Source of the DNA: Limosilactobacillus mucosae DSM 13345
GTDB taxonomy: Bacteria > Bacillota > Bacilli > Lactobacillales > Lactobacillaceae
Assembly: GCF_001436025.1 (NCBI RefSeq)
Contig: NZ_AZEQ01000010.1
Location: forward strand, 1 to 64,000
Length of the DNA stretch: 64,000 nt
Direction of reading: 5' to 3'
Below are positions 42,979 to 51,684 of this stretch, in pieces. The position numbers and the translations under genes are program-made. The notes beneath the pieces were generated by a model. It did not search any database and had not been told where the DNA came from. It saw only the letters and a list, made by a program, of their open reading frames with translations. The stretch's first letter is position 1. Every line of letters begins with the position of its first letter.

Positions 42979-43152
42979 TTACTCTAATCCGAGGAAGGCG
43001 CCGGTAAAAATTATAACCGCACCCAGCACAATCAATCCGGCTGACATTTTGATCAGCTGTTTGTCGCCTTGCGCCAGTTGTCCCAGAATTGACGCCAGCA
43101 AGGCAATGATCATACCGGCAAAAATCATGGCCAGGGCCGCCTGCCTTCTCAT
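42979..43152 (-). CDS. 57-aa membrane protein coupled to the partition operon
   Basis: MRRQAALAMIFAGMIIALLA, loop GQLAQGDKQL, then a second hydrophobic helix. Its ATG overlaps the TGA of the ParR-like gene (ATGA), implying coupled translation. Confidence 0.5.
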   Translation of the reverse strand: MRRQAALAMIFAGMIIALLASILGQLAQGDKQLIKMSAGLIVLGAVIIFTGAFLGLE

Positions 43153-43511
43153 GAATCGCGCTCCGTTGACAGCATGCTGATATCAATCCCCGGCTTTGAA
43201 TCTGGCCTTGGCTGAGCCTTCGGTGGCTGGTACGTTGTCGTCATTTCCTCGGGCCTCGTTTTTGGCGTTTCTGGGGCCGTTTGATCAATGGTTAATGATT
43301 TATCCAAACCGGCTTTTAACAGCGCTCCAGCGTCCTGATTTTGGCTGAAATTATCCAAGATAATGGTGGTGAAGTCGTTATCACCATACAGTCGATCGAT
43401 AAACTCAATCGCCAGCCGCATCGAAAGCGTCTTATTTTGCTGATGTTCCAGCCAGCGCGTGGCCACCGAGTCCTTTTCAAAGTTGAACGAGTATAGTTTT
43501 CTCTGACTCAT
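43149..43511 (-). CDS. ParR-like adaptor of the ParM system
   Basis: 120 residues. The N-terminal 60 residues look like an RHH-type DNA-binding domain (YSFNFEKDSVATRWLEHQ, LSMRLAIEFIDRLYGDNDF). The C-terminus is Pro/Thr-rich and disordered. Directly downstream of parM, the usual ParR position; ParR binds the centromere and caps ParM filaments. Confidence 0.65.
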   Translation of the reverse strand: MSQRKLYSFNFEKDSVATRWLEHQQNKTLSMRLAIEFIDRLYGDNDFTTIILDNFSQNQDAGALLKAGLDKSLTIDQTAPETPKTRPEEMTTTYQPPKAQPRPDSKPGIDISMLSTERDS

Positions 43512-43524
43512 TGCAAATCACCTC

Positions 43525-44739
43525 TTACTTAATCGCGCTCAGGATCAGCTCCAGACCCTTTTCGTTTAAGACCTGCGCATATTCTGGCGTAATCCAGATT
43601 ACGGGAACCTCATCGCCGCCAGTGAAGCGCCGAAGCTTTTCGGCTAATTTGGTCCGCAGGCTAGATTGTGATGCCATTGGAATCGAGCCGCCCCCGTAGA
43701 CGAAGATCAGTTCTGCCCGGGCATTGGCCGCGCGCATCGTTTTTGAGACCGCCGTAACGATCTCATCGGCAAATGGTTCCAGCTGATCATAGACGACCTG
43801 TTGGACGCGTTTTTGGTGCTTTTGTGCAAACGGACTGACCTTTTGGGCTAGATAGCTTTGCAGTTGTGCCCGATTGTCAAAGCCCATCTGCTGTTCTTGC
43901 AGAACATCATTGGCCAGCTGTAAGACGTTGCCGTAACCCTTGGCCAAAGAAGTTGAAGCCTTGGAGTTGACCATTCCGTTGACGATCATAACCAGATCCG
44001 TGGTGCCTTCGCCGATATCAATACCCAAGACGTTTTGCGTTTGGACGATATCGTCAGCCGTAACGTCAGACAATTCTGGGTAGTTGGCCTTCAGATCAGC
44101 GACCATTGTTGCCTTGAACTTATCGTCAGAATTTTTGATAAACAGCTGAGCCGTCTCGCCTTCAAGTGCTACGTACACGGCCTGGAATTTGATGGCTACC
44201 GTAATTGGGTCCTTGAAGTTATGGAACGTGACGGTGTGGGTCTTGTCCATAAACTTGGCTTTGTAGCGAGCAATTACGCCCGTATTCTTGCCTTCAGCAA
44301 CCGGCAGGGCCGTGGCCATGTTGACCGTGACTTTCAAGGTTTCGCTCAGGTCCTCGCCATTAAAGAAGCCGTCCTTGACACGCTTGCCAGCGATCATGCT
44401 CAAAGTCAGAACCATTGCCAGATCATCATCGCTCTTACCGGCAAAGTCGTTGACGTCAAAGGCCTTAATTGGCAGGTTGCTTAAAACCGCGGCCTGACCA
44501 ACCAGATACCGGCCCTGACTGGTAACCGCCGAGCTGGAGACCGACACGTCCATTTCGTTTAGGAAGTTTTTCATGTAGCTGGCCTGCTGATCCTGATTGT
44601 CAAAGGCAACTGGCTCCGTAATATCCTGCGGCTTCTCACTGGCAATTACGGAAGGCATCTTGATTTTTTCATCGTTTAAGGCTGCCTTGATCGAGCCGTA
44701 GCCCAGATCGTTGGCAAAGTTCAATACATATTCACTCAT
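43525..44739 (-). CDS. parM: ParM/Alp-type actin-like segregation ATPase
   Basis: 404 residues with actin-fold nucleotide motifs: NDLGYGSIKA (9-18), LGIDIGEGTTDLVMI (about 240-254) and VYGGGSIPM (about 346). Polymerises to push plasmid copies apart. AAAGGAG upstream. AT-rich repeats lie upstream as in parC-parM-parR loci. Confidence 0.85.
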   Translation of the reverse strand: MSEYVLNFANDLGYGSIKAALNDEKIKMPSVIASEKPQDITEPVAFDNQDQQASYMKNFLNEMDVSVSSSAVTSQGRYLVGQAAVLSNLPIKAFDVNDFAGKSDDDLAMVLTLSMIAGKRVKDGFFNGEDLSETLKVTVNMATALPVAEGKNTGVIARYKAKFMDKTHTVTFHNFKDPITVAIKFQAVYVALEGETAQLFIKNSDDKFKATMVADLKANYPELSDVTADDIVQTQNVLGIDIGEGTTDLVMIVNGMVNSKASTSLAKGYGNVLQLANDVLQEQQMGFDNRAQLQSYLAQKVSPFAQKHQKRVQQVVYDQLEPFADEIVTAVSKTMRAANARAELIFVYGGGSIPMASQSSLRTKLAEKLRRFTGGDEVPVIWITPEYAQVLNEKGLELILSAIK

Positions 44740-44744
44740 GCTAA

Positions 44745-44885
44745 AATCTCCTTTGAGAATACTAAATCAATATCAAGAAAAATATTTTATATATTTATTA
44801 TATATATTTAATATATTTTTTCAATAGTTAAATAGCGAAAAAATATTGAAATACTATTTAAAAACTATTCTTTTGCTATTTTTGA
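44745..44885. repeat. Candidate parC centromere upstream of parM
   Basis: Very AT-rich. AATATTGAAATACTATTT and ACTATTCTTTTGCTATTT match, inverted, words in the 37433-38092 repeats. Confidence 0.6.
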
Positions 44886-44897
44886 TCATAAAAAAAA

Positions 44898-44927
44898 CAA
44901 CTTCGTGCCAAACGTGGGACGAAGTTG
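44898..44927 (-). terminator. ACTTCGT/ACGAAGT inverted repeat copy 5, acting as a terminator
   Basis: CAACTTCGT...ACGAAGTTG hairpin followed by eight T on the minus strand; same element as at the cargo genes. Confidence 0.65.
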
Positions 44928-44961
44928 GATCAAAAAAAGCCCAACATGTGGTAGATAAATC

Positions 44962-45008
44962 AAAAATAGCGCTATACCAATTAAGTACTGATATAACGCT
45001 ATTTTTTT
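44962..45008. terminator. Terminator of the transfer operon 3' end
   Basis: AAATAGCGCTATA/TATAACGCTATTT stem with T runs on both sides. Confidence 0.75.
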
Positions 45009-45654
45009 ATATGAACAGCAAGGCAATCAGCGTTGCCAGATTAAAGGTGACGTGGGCCGCCATGTTGACGCGCAGATCACCATAGTGCCGATATAAGACC
45101 TGCAACAGCAGACTGATTAAAACATACTCCAAGCTAGACGTATCACCGTGCATCATACCAAAGAACAAGGCGACGATCATAGCTGCTACCAGAAACTGCG
45201 CTTTTGGCAGCATACCTGGCCAGTGTCTGGTCATCCAATTATCAAGCCGTCGATATAGGCATTGCCGAAAGACGATCTCTTCAATCAACGGGGCCACAAT
45301 CACGATATAGCCGATATATGGCCAGTGTTTGCGCATCATGGTTAAAATCAGGCCGGTATTGCTACTGCCCAGCGTTGCGTCCTTGGTCAGCAGGCTCACG
45401 CCTAGCATCGTCATTAAGACCGCTCCCCACGCGATTAGGCCCCAACCAATCCCTTTTAAGATATTTATATTCAACGGCTGTTTAAGGGCCTCAAAACGCC
45501 AAAATATGGCAATCAGCATGACTGTATACAAACCTGCCAGCACATAGGAGCTGAGATATGGCGTCTTGGTTGCAATAAAGGCTGAACCCAGCCAGATCAG
45601 ATAGTAAAGGCCGATAATCAGCCAATCTTTTCTGGCGTTGTCTTGCCCGGCCAT
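45007..45654 (-). CDS. CPBP-family intramembrane metalloprotease
   Basis: 215 residues, about six TM segments, with EEIVFRQCLYRRL, FGMMHG and HVTFN motifs of the CPBP (CAAX protease and bacteriocin-processing) family. Start overlaps the preceding gene's TGA. As the last gene of the transfer operon it may process or protect against membrane peptides; role inferred. Confidence 0.8.
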   Translation of the reverse strand: MAGQDNARKDWLIIGLYYLIWLGSAFIATKTPYLSSYVLAGLYTVMLIAIFWRFEALKQPLNINILKGIGWGLIAWGAVLMTMLGVSLLTKDATLGSSNTGLILTMMRKHWPYIGYIVIVAPLIEEIVFRQCLYRRLDNWMTRHWPGMLPKAQFLVAAMIVALFFGMMHGDTSSLEYVLISLLLQVLYRHYGDLRVNMAAHVTFNLATLIALLFI

Positions 45655-45812
45655 CAGTTAAAAGCTCCTAAAGACCAGGCCGTAATTGCACCGGCAAAAG
45701 TTGCCATCGTAGCCACCAGTAAGATACCAAAGATATGGCGTCCCAGCCAGGAAGGCGTCTCATATCCGGTAATCGGTTGCCTTTGAATCTGCGTCAGTTT
45801 CTTGTTGATCAT
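45654..45812 (-). CDS. 52-aa single-TM protein
   Basis: MINKKLTQIQRQPITGYETP followed by a hydrophobic helix (IFGILLVATMATFAGAITAW). GGGGGA upstream. TGATG overlap with the CPBP protease gene. Confidence 0.5.
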   Translation of the reverse strand: MINKKLTQIQRQPITGYETPSWLGRHIFGILLVATMATFAGAITAWSLGAFN

Positions 45813-45827
45813 AAGAATCCCCCAATT

Positions 45828-46478
45828 CTACTGGTTATTTGTGGCGTCAACCATCGTTGAGCCAAGCTTCTGTAATTTCGTGAACTTGTGTTGTGTTAAG
45901 TCATACGTGCTGGCGTAGACCATCGTTGTCGTAGCGGAACGTTCGGAGCCGTATTGAGCCGCATATTTAACGACCGATACACAGTCTACGGTATTGTTGC
46001 TCTCGTTGATCAGGCTGACTCCGGTATTGGCGCTGATAAAGCCGGACTGCAGCTGCATGGTATCGATAATGCTTTCACCGGTATCGTCCTTACCATCGTT
46101 GAAGTAGGCCTTGTTGTTTAAGATATCATCAGATACCAATTGCTTAGCCTTGTCAGTCCGTGCCGTCCAATCGGCTTGCGAACTGTAGGTGAATAAGATC
46201 CGGAACAGCTGATCGGCCGAACTGCTGGCTTCGGTTTCAGCCTTGGCCTGTTTTGAGGTGTCCTGCTGAGCCTCAGTCCCCGTGGCGGCCTTTGCCTGTA
46301 GTTTTTGTCGTTCTGCTTTTTGGGCCGCTTTGAGCGCTTTTTTCTGCGTGGCCAATTCAGTTTGTGCCTTTGCCAGTTTTTGATTGTAGCTGTTTTCCTG
46401 AAACTTGAAGATCCCCAATAGTCCCAGGCTGACCGCAATTACCGAAACGGCGGCAAAAATTGATTTTCTATTCTCCAT
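45828..46478 (-). CDS. T4SS membrane protein with coiled coil, VirB8-like candidate
   Basis: 216 residues: N-terminal TM (about 8-24), coiled coil with Lys/Ala/Gln (about 30-85), and a C-terminal globular domain of about 130 residues. The short tail plus TM plus globular domain layout is that of VirB8/TcpC-type factors. Overlaps the preceding gene by 11 bp. Confidence 0.5.
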   Translation of the reverse strand: MENRKSIFAAVSVIAVSLGLLGIFKFQENSYNQKLAKAQTELATQKKALKAAQKAERQKLQAKAATGTEAQQDTSKQAKAETEASSSADQLFRILFTYSSQADWTARTDKAKQLVSDDILNNKAYFNDGKDDTGESIIDTMQLQSGFISANTGVSLINESNNTVDCVSVVKYAAQYGSERSATTTMVYASTYDLTQHKFTKLQKLGSTMVDATNNQ

Positions 46479-47052
46479 CAGTCGTACCCCCGTTCGTCAT
46501 GCTGGTTGTCATCACATGAACCTCGTAATCGTTGACGGTCAGATTATCCAGATCGTAATCCAGCTTAATCAGATAATCGTGCTTGGATCCGTCTTTTTCT
46601 TCAAACTCCGTCGTAATGTAGACCGGTACCTTGGTAATATCGTCCGCATTGCCAAACGTTACCGTTGTGGCATCGTTCTTGGTAATCACCCACTTGTTGG
46701 TGTTAGGATCCGTGTTTAATCGAACCAATTCTTTGGTTAGCTTCTGGCCCAATGCGGCTTGAAGCTTTTTCTGGTTCGCCTGGTAATCCTTTTTCGAGTG
46801 CAGGTCACCCAGTTCTTTGACAATCGCGTTTTTCAGTGTAGCTTCAGCGTGCTGTTCGGCACTCTTTAGATCAAACTCGTTGGAATATGGCGAGTTGACC
46901 GCCGTCTGCGTGGCCACCTCTTTTTTCTTGAGTTGAGTCTGCTTAATTTGTGCATTGACGCTCTTAAGCTTGGTGGTGTTGGGAATGCTGATCACCGCCA
47001 GAATCCCACAGATAATTGCCACCGCCCAGAGTAGTATTTCGTTTTTCTTCAT
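46468..47052 (-). CDS. T4SS membrane protein, VirB8-like candidate
   Basis: 194 residues: TM at about 7-23, then a soluble domain with a beta-rich C-terminus (VPVYITTEFEEKDG...YLIKLDYDLDNLTV) as in NTF2-like VirB8 domains. Lies between the cell-wall hydrolase and the 216-aa protein. Confidence 0.5.
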   Translation of the reverse strand: MKKNEILLWAVAIICGILAVISIPNTTKLKSVNAQIKQTQLKKKEVATQTAVNSPYSNEFDLKSAEQHAEATLKNAIVKELGDLHSKKDYQANQKKLQAALGQKLTKELVRLNTDPNTNKWVITKNDATTVTFGNADDITKVPVYITTEFEEKDGSKHDYLIKLDYDLDNLTVNDYEVHVMTTSMTNGGTTDGE

Positions 47053-47062
47053 AAAAAATCCC

Positions 47063-48289
47063 CTACTTTTTCGATTGACCGCCCTTAATCAGTTGCACCG
47101 GATCGAGCCACGTACCATCATTGCTGAATGCTGAGAGTTCAGCAGCACTAAGTTCTTTTTTAGAAACGCCAATATGCACGTGATTAACTAGTGGACTTGT
47201 TTCTGAACCATTCTTAGGTAGTATCCCGATAACATCGCCGGTCTTGACCGTATCACCTTCTTTGACCTTGATGTACTTGGACGCTTGTGCTTCTGAGAAG
47301 GCAAATTCTTGATAAACCTCATAATAGCCGTCATCGGACTTAATAAAGATATAGTACCCCAGGTCACTTTGCGTATAGCCCTTGTGGCCGATCTTGTAGA
47401 CCTTACCGCCATGAATGGCTTTAATTTCTTGACCGCCATAACGCGCATCACCAAGGTCAATCCCATCGTGGAAGTTACCCATTCGGGAAGCACTATAGCC
47501 AAACTGCTGCTCAGCGCTGAGGCCAGGATCGTTGTTCTTGATCGAAGCAAAAGGCCAGCCCCAGTCACCGCCAGCACCGTCACCAGATGAGGTACTGCAT
47601 TGATTTTCGTCATTTTGCGTGTTGGAACCAGAATCAGCTGTACCGGTTGCATCACCCAGAATTGAGTCCGAGCCACTGATGTTGGCACCACCAAACAATT
47701 CATAGGCCTTACGAGCGGCCGCCCGACGAGCGCTATTGGTATTGGCCCGTGCTGATGGCGATGGCCGTTCATAACCGTTCATCCAAGCGGTTGCCGCATC
47801 TTCTGGCGTTCCACCCTTGGTTTCCTTGAAGTAGGCTTTAACCGTTTGTGGTTCAAGCGCCATTACGACGTCTCGCTGGTTTTCGACCGACCAGGATTTA
47901 TCCGATTTTGGACTGGTCAGATACTTGCTCTTTGGTGTGAACTGGTACAAACCACCCCCACCTTCAGCCCCAGCACCAATTTCCGCTTGATCCAATACAA
48001 ACCCAGGATCTTCAGCCCCACCAATGTTGCCAACGATCCCAGCGGCTTGCGCCCCACTCATGCCTATGCTGGTCCAGGATTTAAAGGTGGCTTCGGCATT
48101 TTTGTAAGCTTCAGTCCCTTGTTGTGTCCATGAACCGGTAGCACTTGTACCAGTACTGCCAGAATCAACGGTCCCACCAGACTTACAAGACTTAGAAGAG
48201 AACAGTGTGAGAATTGCCATTATCACAATTAGAAAGGTAATGATCCCAGCGCCGATCCCTCCGATAATCCAATACTTTTTCTTGCCCAT
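47063..48289 (-). CDS. Cell-wall hydrolase: lysozyme-like plus M23 peptidase
   Basis: 408 residues: N-terminal TM (about 8-30), a phage-tail-lysozyme-like domain (about 60-200: AAGIVGNIGGAED...GGGLYQFTPKSKY), a Ser/Gly/Asn linker, and an M23 domain (about 265-395) with HDGIDLG and VNHVHIGV zinc ligands. VirB1/TcpG-like enzymes open the peptidoglycan for the channel. Confidence 0.85.
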   Translation of the reverse strand: MGKKKYWIIGGIGAGIITFLIVIMAILTLFSSKSCKSGGTVDSGSTGTSATGSWTQQGTEAYKNAEATFKSWTSIGMSGAQAAGIVGNIGGAEDPGFVLDQAEIGAGAEGGGGLYQFTPKSKYLTSPKSDKSWSVENQRDVVMALEPQTVKAYFKETKGGTPEDAATAWMNGYERPSPSARANTNSARRAAARKAYELFGGANISGSDSILGDATGTADSGSNTQNDENQCSTSSGDGAGGDWGWPFASIKNNDPGLSAEQQFGYSASRMGNFHDGIDLGDARYGGQEIKAIHGGKVYKIGHKGYTQSDLGYYIFIKSDDGYYEVYQEFAFSEAQASKYIKVKEGDTVKTGDVIGILPKNGSETSPLVNHVHIGVSKKELSAAELSAFSNDGTWLDPVQLIKGGQSKK

Positions 48290-48301
48290 CGCTCAGCCCC
48301 C

Positions 48302-48589
48302 TTACACCAAAATGGTAAAGATGGTCAATACGGCCATGACGCCCAAGACAATCAGCATAAATTTTAGTTTTTCGCCTTGATAGTCAGGGACCTGCTCATT
48401 GTCTAAGAGTTGTTGCTTGCGTTTTTGAATCGCCGCATTGGTGTCATCACGAATCTGGCGATAGCGATTAACGGGGTGCAGACCTTTTTGTCTGTTCTGC
48501 GCCGCCTTGGCCATGGCTTGTTCCGTCTTTTGGGCTTGCCGGTGCCGTTCATTGTCTTTGCGCAGTTGTACGCGTGATCGGATTGCCAT
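48302..48589 (-). CDS. Small tail-anchored T4SS protein
   Basis: 95 residues: a very basic helical N-terminal part and a C-terminal TM (LKFMLIVLGVMAVLTIFTIL). ATG two bases... directly follows the VirB4 stop with GGGGGTGG inside that gene. Confidence 0.55.
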   Translation of the reverse strand: MAIRSRVQLRKDNERHRQAQKTEQAMAKAAQNRQKGLHPVNRYRQIRDDTNAAIQKRKQQLLDNEQVPDYQGEKLKFMLIVLGVMAVLTIFTILV

Positions 48590-50521
48590 TTAAATGCCAC
48601 CCCCATACCGCTTTTCTTCTTTAGCCGTGATCTCGACTTTAAATTGGATATTGCGATCACCGTTAATGTTCATCAGACACTCGGTCTTCTCCAACCGTGT
48701 GAGACTTTGCAACTCATCAGTCGTTGTCGAGCCGCCTAAAGCCGTTTGCAGACGTGGTAGGTCATCATCTGAAATCTGGAAAAAGAAGCGAATTTGGAAC
48801 AGCGAGAAGATCTTTTGAACGGCCAAAACGTATGGATCATGCGAGCTACCATTCATAATCAGATCCTTGATTGTTGGTGCGGCCATCGTAATGGCACAGA
48901 AGTTTTTCCGCATCTGCTCCATCATGGACGCCAGGAACTCAACCCCAAAGGTAAACTTAGGATTGATAATGTTTTCAACCTCATCAATATTCAGGTAGTA
49001 CCAAGGAATCGAGTACATATCCAAAGTACCGTTTTTCAGCTGTTTTCGGAGCTTCATACCATTCTTGATAATATCTGCGGACAATAATGTTAGAACGGAG
49101 TAGATCTGCGCATTGAAGATCGGCTTACCTTGAGCCAGCAGACCTTGAATGTTGAACGTAACTACCTGCTCATTGGTCAAATCTGGGAAACGGGTAATCC
49201 CGTCAAACATATCGCCTTTCGACTCTTCAATGTTGGCAAACGTTGAGGTAATCCGATTCATTGACGTGACCATATTGCTGGTCAGTCGTATTCTTGGATC
49301 ACGTTCCGCCTTTCGTTGCCGTTCATTCGCGTACAGGACAAAATCACGCAAAGTTGGGTACATATCGTGATCCAAGCCGGTAATCTTAATTGACTGCGCG
49401 TTCTGCTGCGGATTGCGCACCCAGAGATTTTGATCGATGTAAAAATCCTGAATCCAGCTATCCAGCATCGTCATATCATCGCTGTTAGCATCTTCGCTCA
49501 AAAACTTGAAGAAGTTCTTGAGCTTGGTGACGTGCTGGGCAAATGAGTTGATCTCATCAACCGAGCCGTCGTCATTGACGACCGTTGGGAAGATCTCAAA
49601 TGGATTGATCATGTTTTCCGGCTGGTCAAGCTTGATAATGACCCCATTCTGATCACGCGTTTGATCCGTGTATTCAGAGGAAACGTCAAAATTACGGATA
49701 TAAGCACCGCGACTAAAGACATCATCGTTCATCTTTTTCAGCAGGGTTGACTTGCCCATACCAGCATTTCCGGTTACGAAGAAGAAGGAACGTGTCCGGT
49801 GCTTATCACGCTGAAATGGATCGAACATAACCTCGCCTGACGTCCGCGTATAGCCGTAGTAAGAGCCGTTGGGGTCTTCAAGCTTAACGTGGTTGAAAGG
49901 ATATGATCCGGCGATTGAACGCGCTTGAATTGGCAGACCGCCTTGAGGCTTGTTGAGCATATCTTGTTCGTGCATTGTTGGAATAAAGATACTTTCAAAA
50001 TCAGACAACTGTTCATCAGCATATCGTGCCATGCCAAACTGGCCATTGTCGCGAATAATCATCTTGACGCGCTTTTCCAGCTCTGGAAGCGTTGGTGCAT
50101 AGACAAAGATCCGCATATAAACGCGTTTCATAACTTCGTTGGCTTGCGAAAGCTGACTCATCAGCCTTAATTGATCCATGTAGGTGCCACCCGACTGGAC
50201 GTTTTCTAACTCCTTAGCCTTACCGGAAATCCGTGTCTTTTGCTCCGTAGCTGATCGAGACAGCTGTTTTAAAATTTCAGCCCGATCTTCAGTCCCCAGA
50301 CTGATCACGGCCATGGTGGAATCGTTATTGGTCAAAGGAACACCCCAAAAATGCAGCAGGCCATGTTGCGGATATTTGTTCAAACGCAGACAGGTAACGT
50401 AGCCGTCACCCATTTCCAGATAGCGCGAGTAGCGTTTTAGATTGCCTTGTGGCTGAACGCTGGCCAGAAAATCGAGATCGTAGCCAGCCTGCGTCAGCTC
50501 TAGAATTTCTCTCTTTTTCAT
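48590..50521 (-). CDS. VirB4/TrsE-type conjugation ATPase
   Basis: 643 residues. Walker A GNAGMGKSTLL (251-261), Walker B YYLNIDEVENI, plus typical VirB4 segments (TSGEVMFDPFQRD, DQPENMINPFEIFP). Powers assembly or substrate passage in the secretion channel. AAGGAG upstream. Confidence 0.9.
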   Translation of the reverse strand: MKKREILELTQAGYDLDFLASVQPQGNLKRYSRYLEMGDGYVTCLRLNKYPQHGLLHFWGVPLTNNDSTMAVISLGTEDRAEILKQLSRSATEQKTRISGKAKELENVQSGGTYMDQLRLMSQLSQANEVMKRVYMRIFVYAPTLPELEKRVKMIIRDNGQFGMARYADEQLSDFESIFIPTMHEQDMLNKPQGGLPIQARSIAGSYPFNHVKLEDPNGSYYGYTRTSGEVMFDPFQRDKHRTRSFFFVTGNAGMGKSTLLKKMNDDVFSRGAYIRNFDVSSEYTDQTRDQNGVIIKLDQPENMINPFEIFPTVVNDDGSVDEINSFAQHVTKLKNFFKFLSEDANSDDMTMLDSWIQDFYIDQNLWVRNPQQNAQSIKITGLDHDMYPTLRDFVLYANERQRKAERDPRIRLTSNMVTSMNRITSTFANIEESKGDMFDGITRFPDLTNEQVVTFNIQGLLAQGKPIFNAQIYSVLTLLSADIIKNGMKLRKQLKNGTLDMYSIPWYYLNIDEVENIINPKFTFGVEFLASMMEQMRKNFCAITMAAPTIKDLIMNGSSHDPYVLAVQKIFSLFQIRFFFQISDDDLPRLQTALGGSTTTDELQSLTRLEKTECLMNINGDRNIQFKVEITAKEEKRYGGGI

Positions 50522-50532
50522 ACAAAAACTCC

Positions 50533-51222
50533 TTACTTAATCTTGGTGTTTAGGTTGTTGATCCGAAACAGCGTCTCTTTTTTGCGTTCCAACGATAGAG
50601 GCTCCATTACCAAGGCATCACCGCCCCAGCTGATCACGGCATCGCGCAGATTGCGCAATTCAACAGGCCGCTTGCCAAAAATCAGCAGAATAAACTCTTC
50701 AGAGACCAGCTTCTTTTCGACCTGATCGTTTTCCCATTGTTTGTTTTCGATATAGTGCAATTGTGTCTGTAATTGTCGCTTGCGTCGCACGTCAGTCTCC
50801 CGTTTCAAGGCGTCCATTACCTTAATGTAGCGGCTTTGCCAGTATGACTTTTGTCGCGAGGCATCGACCGGAAAGGGACTGATGATGATCTTCATATCAT
50901 CAATGGCGGTCTGAAGAAAATGATGAAAGCCGTCAATGATCTGGTCCTGTTCGCGAATCGACATCGTACGCACCCCTTGCCCTCGAATTGACAGCATATC
51001 GGCATAGCCGTCCGCCTTTTCACGCAAGACGATAAAGTGATCGCGATCTTTCGTAATCCCTTTATAGGCCAGTAGTTCCAACATGCTTGATGATGGCGTT
51101 GCTTCTGAGCCGCGGTAGTGTTCCAGTTGTTCTAAGCGTTGTTGCTTGCGCTGTTTTCTTGAAGTCAACCACGGCTGTTTTTTCTGCTGGCTGGTCTCTT
51201 TAACTGCTCCTCTAATTGCCAA
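50533..51222 (-). CDS. TrsD/TraD-type T4SS protein
   Basis: 229 residues from TTG 51222, preceded by AAAGGAG nine bases upstream; the ATG at 51276 lies deep inside the previous gene. Resembles TrsD/TraD of staphylococcal conjugative plasmids, placed just before the VirB4 gene, with an acid/basic helical C-terminus. Overlaps the PrgI-like gene by 11 bp. Confidence 0.65.
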   Translation of the reverse strand: MAIRGAVKETSQQKKQPWLTSRKQRKQQRLEQLEHYRGSEATPSSSMLELLAYKGITKDRDHFIVLREKADGYADMLSIRGQGVRTMSIREQDQIIDGFHHFLQTAIDDMKIIISPFPVDASRQKSYWQSRYIKVMDALKRETDVRRKRQLQTQLHYIENKQWENDQVEKKLVSEEFILLIFGKRPVELRNLRDAVISWGGDALVMEPLSLERKKETLFRINNLNTKIK

Positions 51223-51559
51223 AGTTATGGTCTCCTTTCCGCACTGAATCAATGGTCTTGAATTCGTAGTAGCCAAACGACTTAAACAGCTTTGGCTGTC
51301 GGTTGATGATCAGCATCCAGATCACCTCAAAGTTGCGTTTGCCAGGGTTCGTCCGTGGCCGTAAATCCAGGTAGACGGCCAAGATCCCACCCACAATGAA
51401 AAACAAGGTCTGTTGTGGAGCCTGCGTCGGTGGAAACAGATTGCTTAATGCAAGTGCAATCCCCCCAACGACCCCAAAACAGCCAACATCTTTTAAGAAA
51501 ATCCCCAGTCCCAGCTTAATTTCTGATTTGACGTCAGGAACTACTCCAAAATCTTCCAT
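51212..51559 (-). CDS. PrgI/TrsC-like small membrane protein (DUF5592-like)
   Basis: 115 residues with two adjacent TM segments (about 25-42, 52-66) and a basic end. In Gram-positive T4SS loci PrgI/TrsC-like proteins precede TrsD and VirB4, as here. GGGGATA upstream. Confidence 0.65.
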   Translation of the reverse strand: MEDFGVVPDVKSEIKLGLGIFLKDVGCFGVVGGIALALSNLFPPTQAPQQTLFFIVGGILAVYLDLRPRTNPGKRNFEVIWMLIINRQPKLFKSFGYYEFKTIDSVRKGDHNFGN

Positions 51560-51605
51560 AGAGAGATATCCCCTTTCTCAAAAAAGTTATTTGTACTAAC
51601 TGCTA

Positions 51606-51642
51606 ACCTTACTGATAAATGAGATTCACTCAACTTTCGCCA
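51606..51642 (-). promoter_or_regulatory. Shared transfer-regulon promoter (PrgI-VirB4 unit)
   Basis: TGGC at 51639-51642, 27 nt, TAAGGT at 51606-51611. Confidence 0.6.
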
Positions 51643-51647
51643 CAAAC

Positions 51648-51675
51648 TAAAAAAAGCCAGTCTTACGACTGACCT
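51648..51675 (-). terminator. Terminator after the VirB6-like gene
   Basis: GGTCAGTC-GTAA-GACTGGCT stem then TTTTTTT on the minus strand. Confidence 0.85.
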
Positions 51676-51684
51676 TTTAATTAG

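Noticed and set aside
42953-43186. 77-codon Cys/Arg-rich frame near the partition operon
   Set aside because: It is a shadow of the 57-aa membrane protein gene (42979-43152), which has sensible composition and an ATGA overlap.
50533-51276. ATG at 51276 as start of the TrsD-like gene
   Set aside because: It lies 54 bases inside the PrgI-like coding region without a ribosome site; TTG 51222 has AAAGGAG at proper distance.
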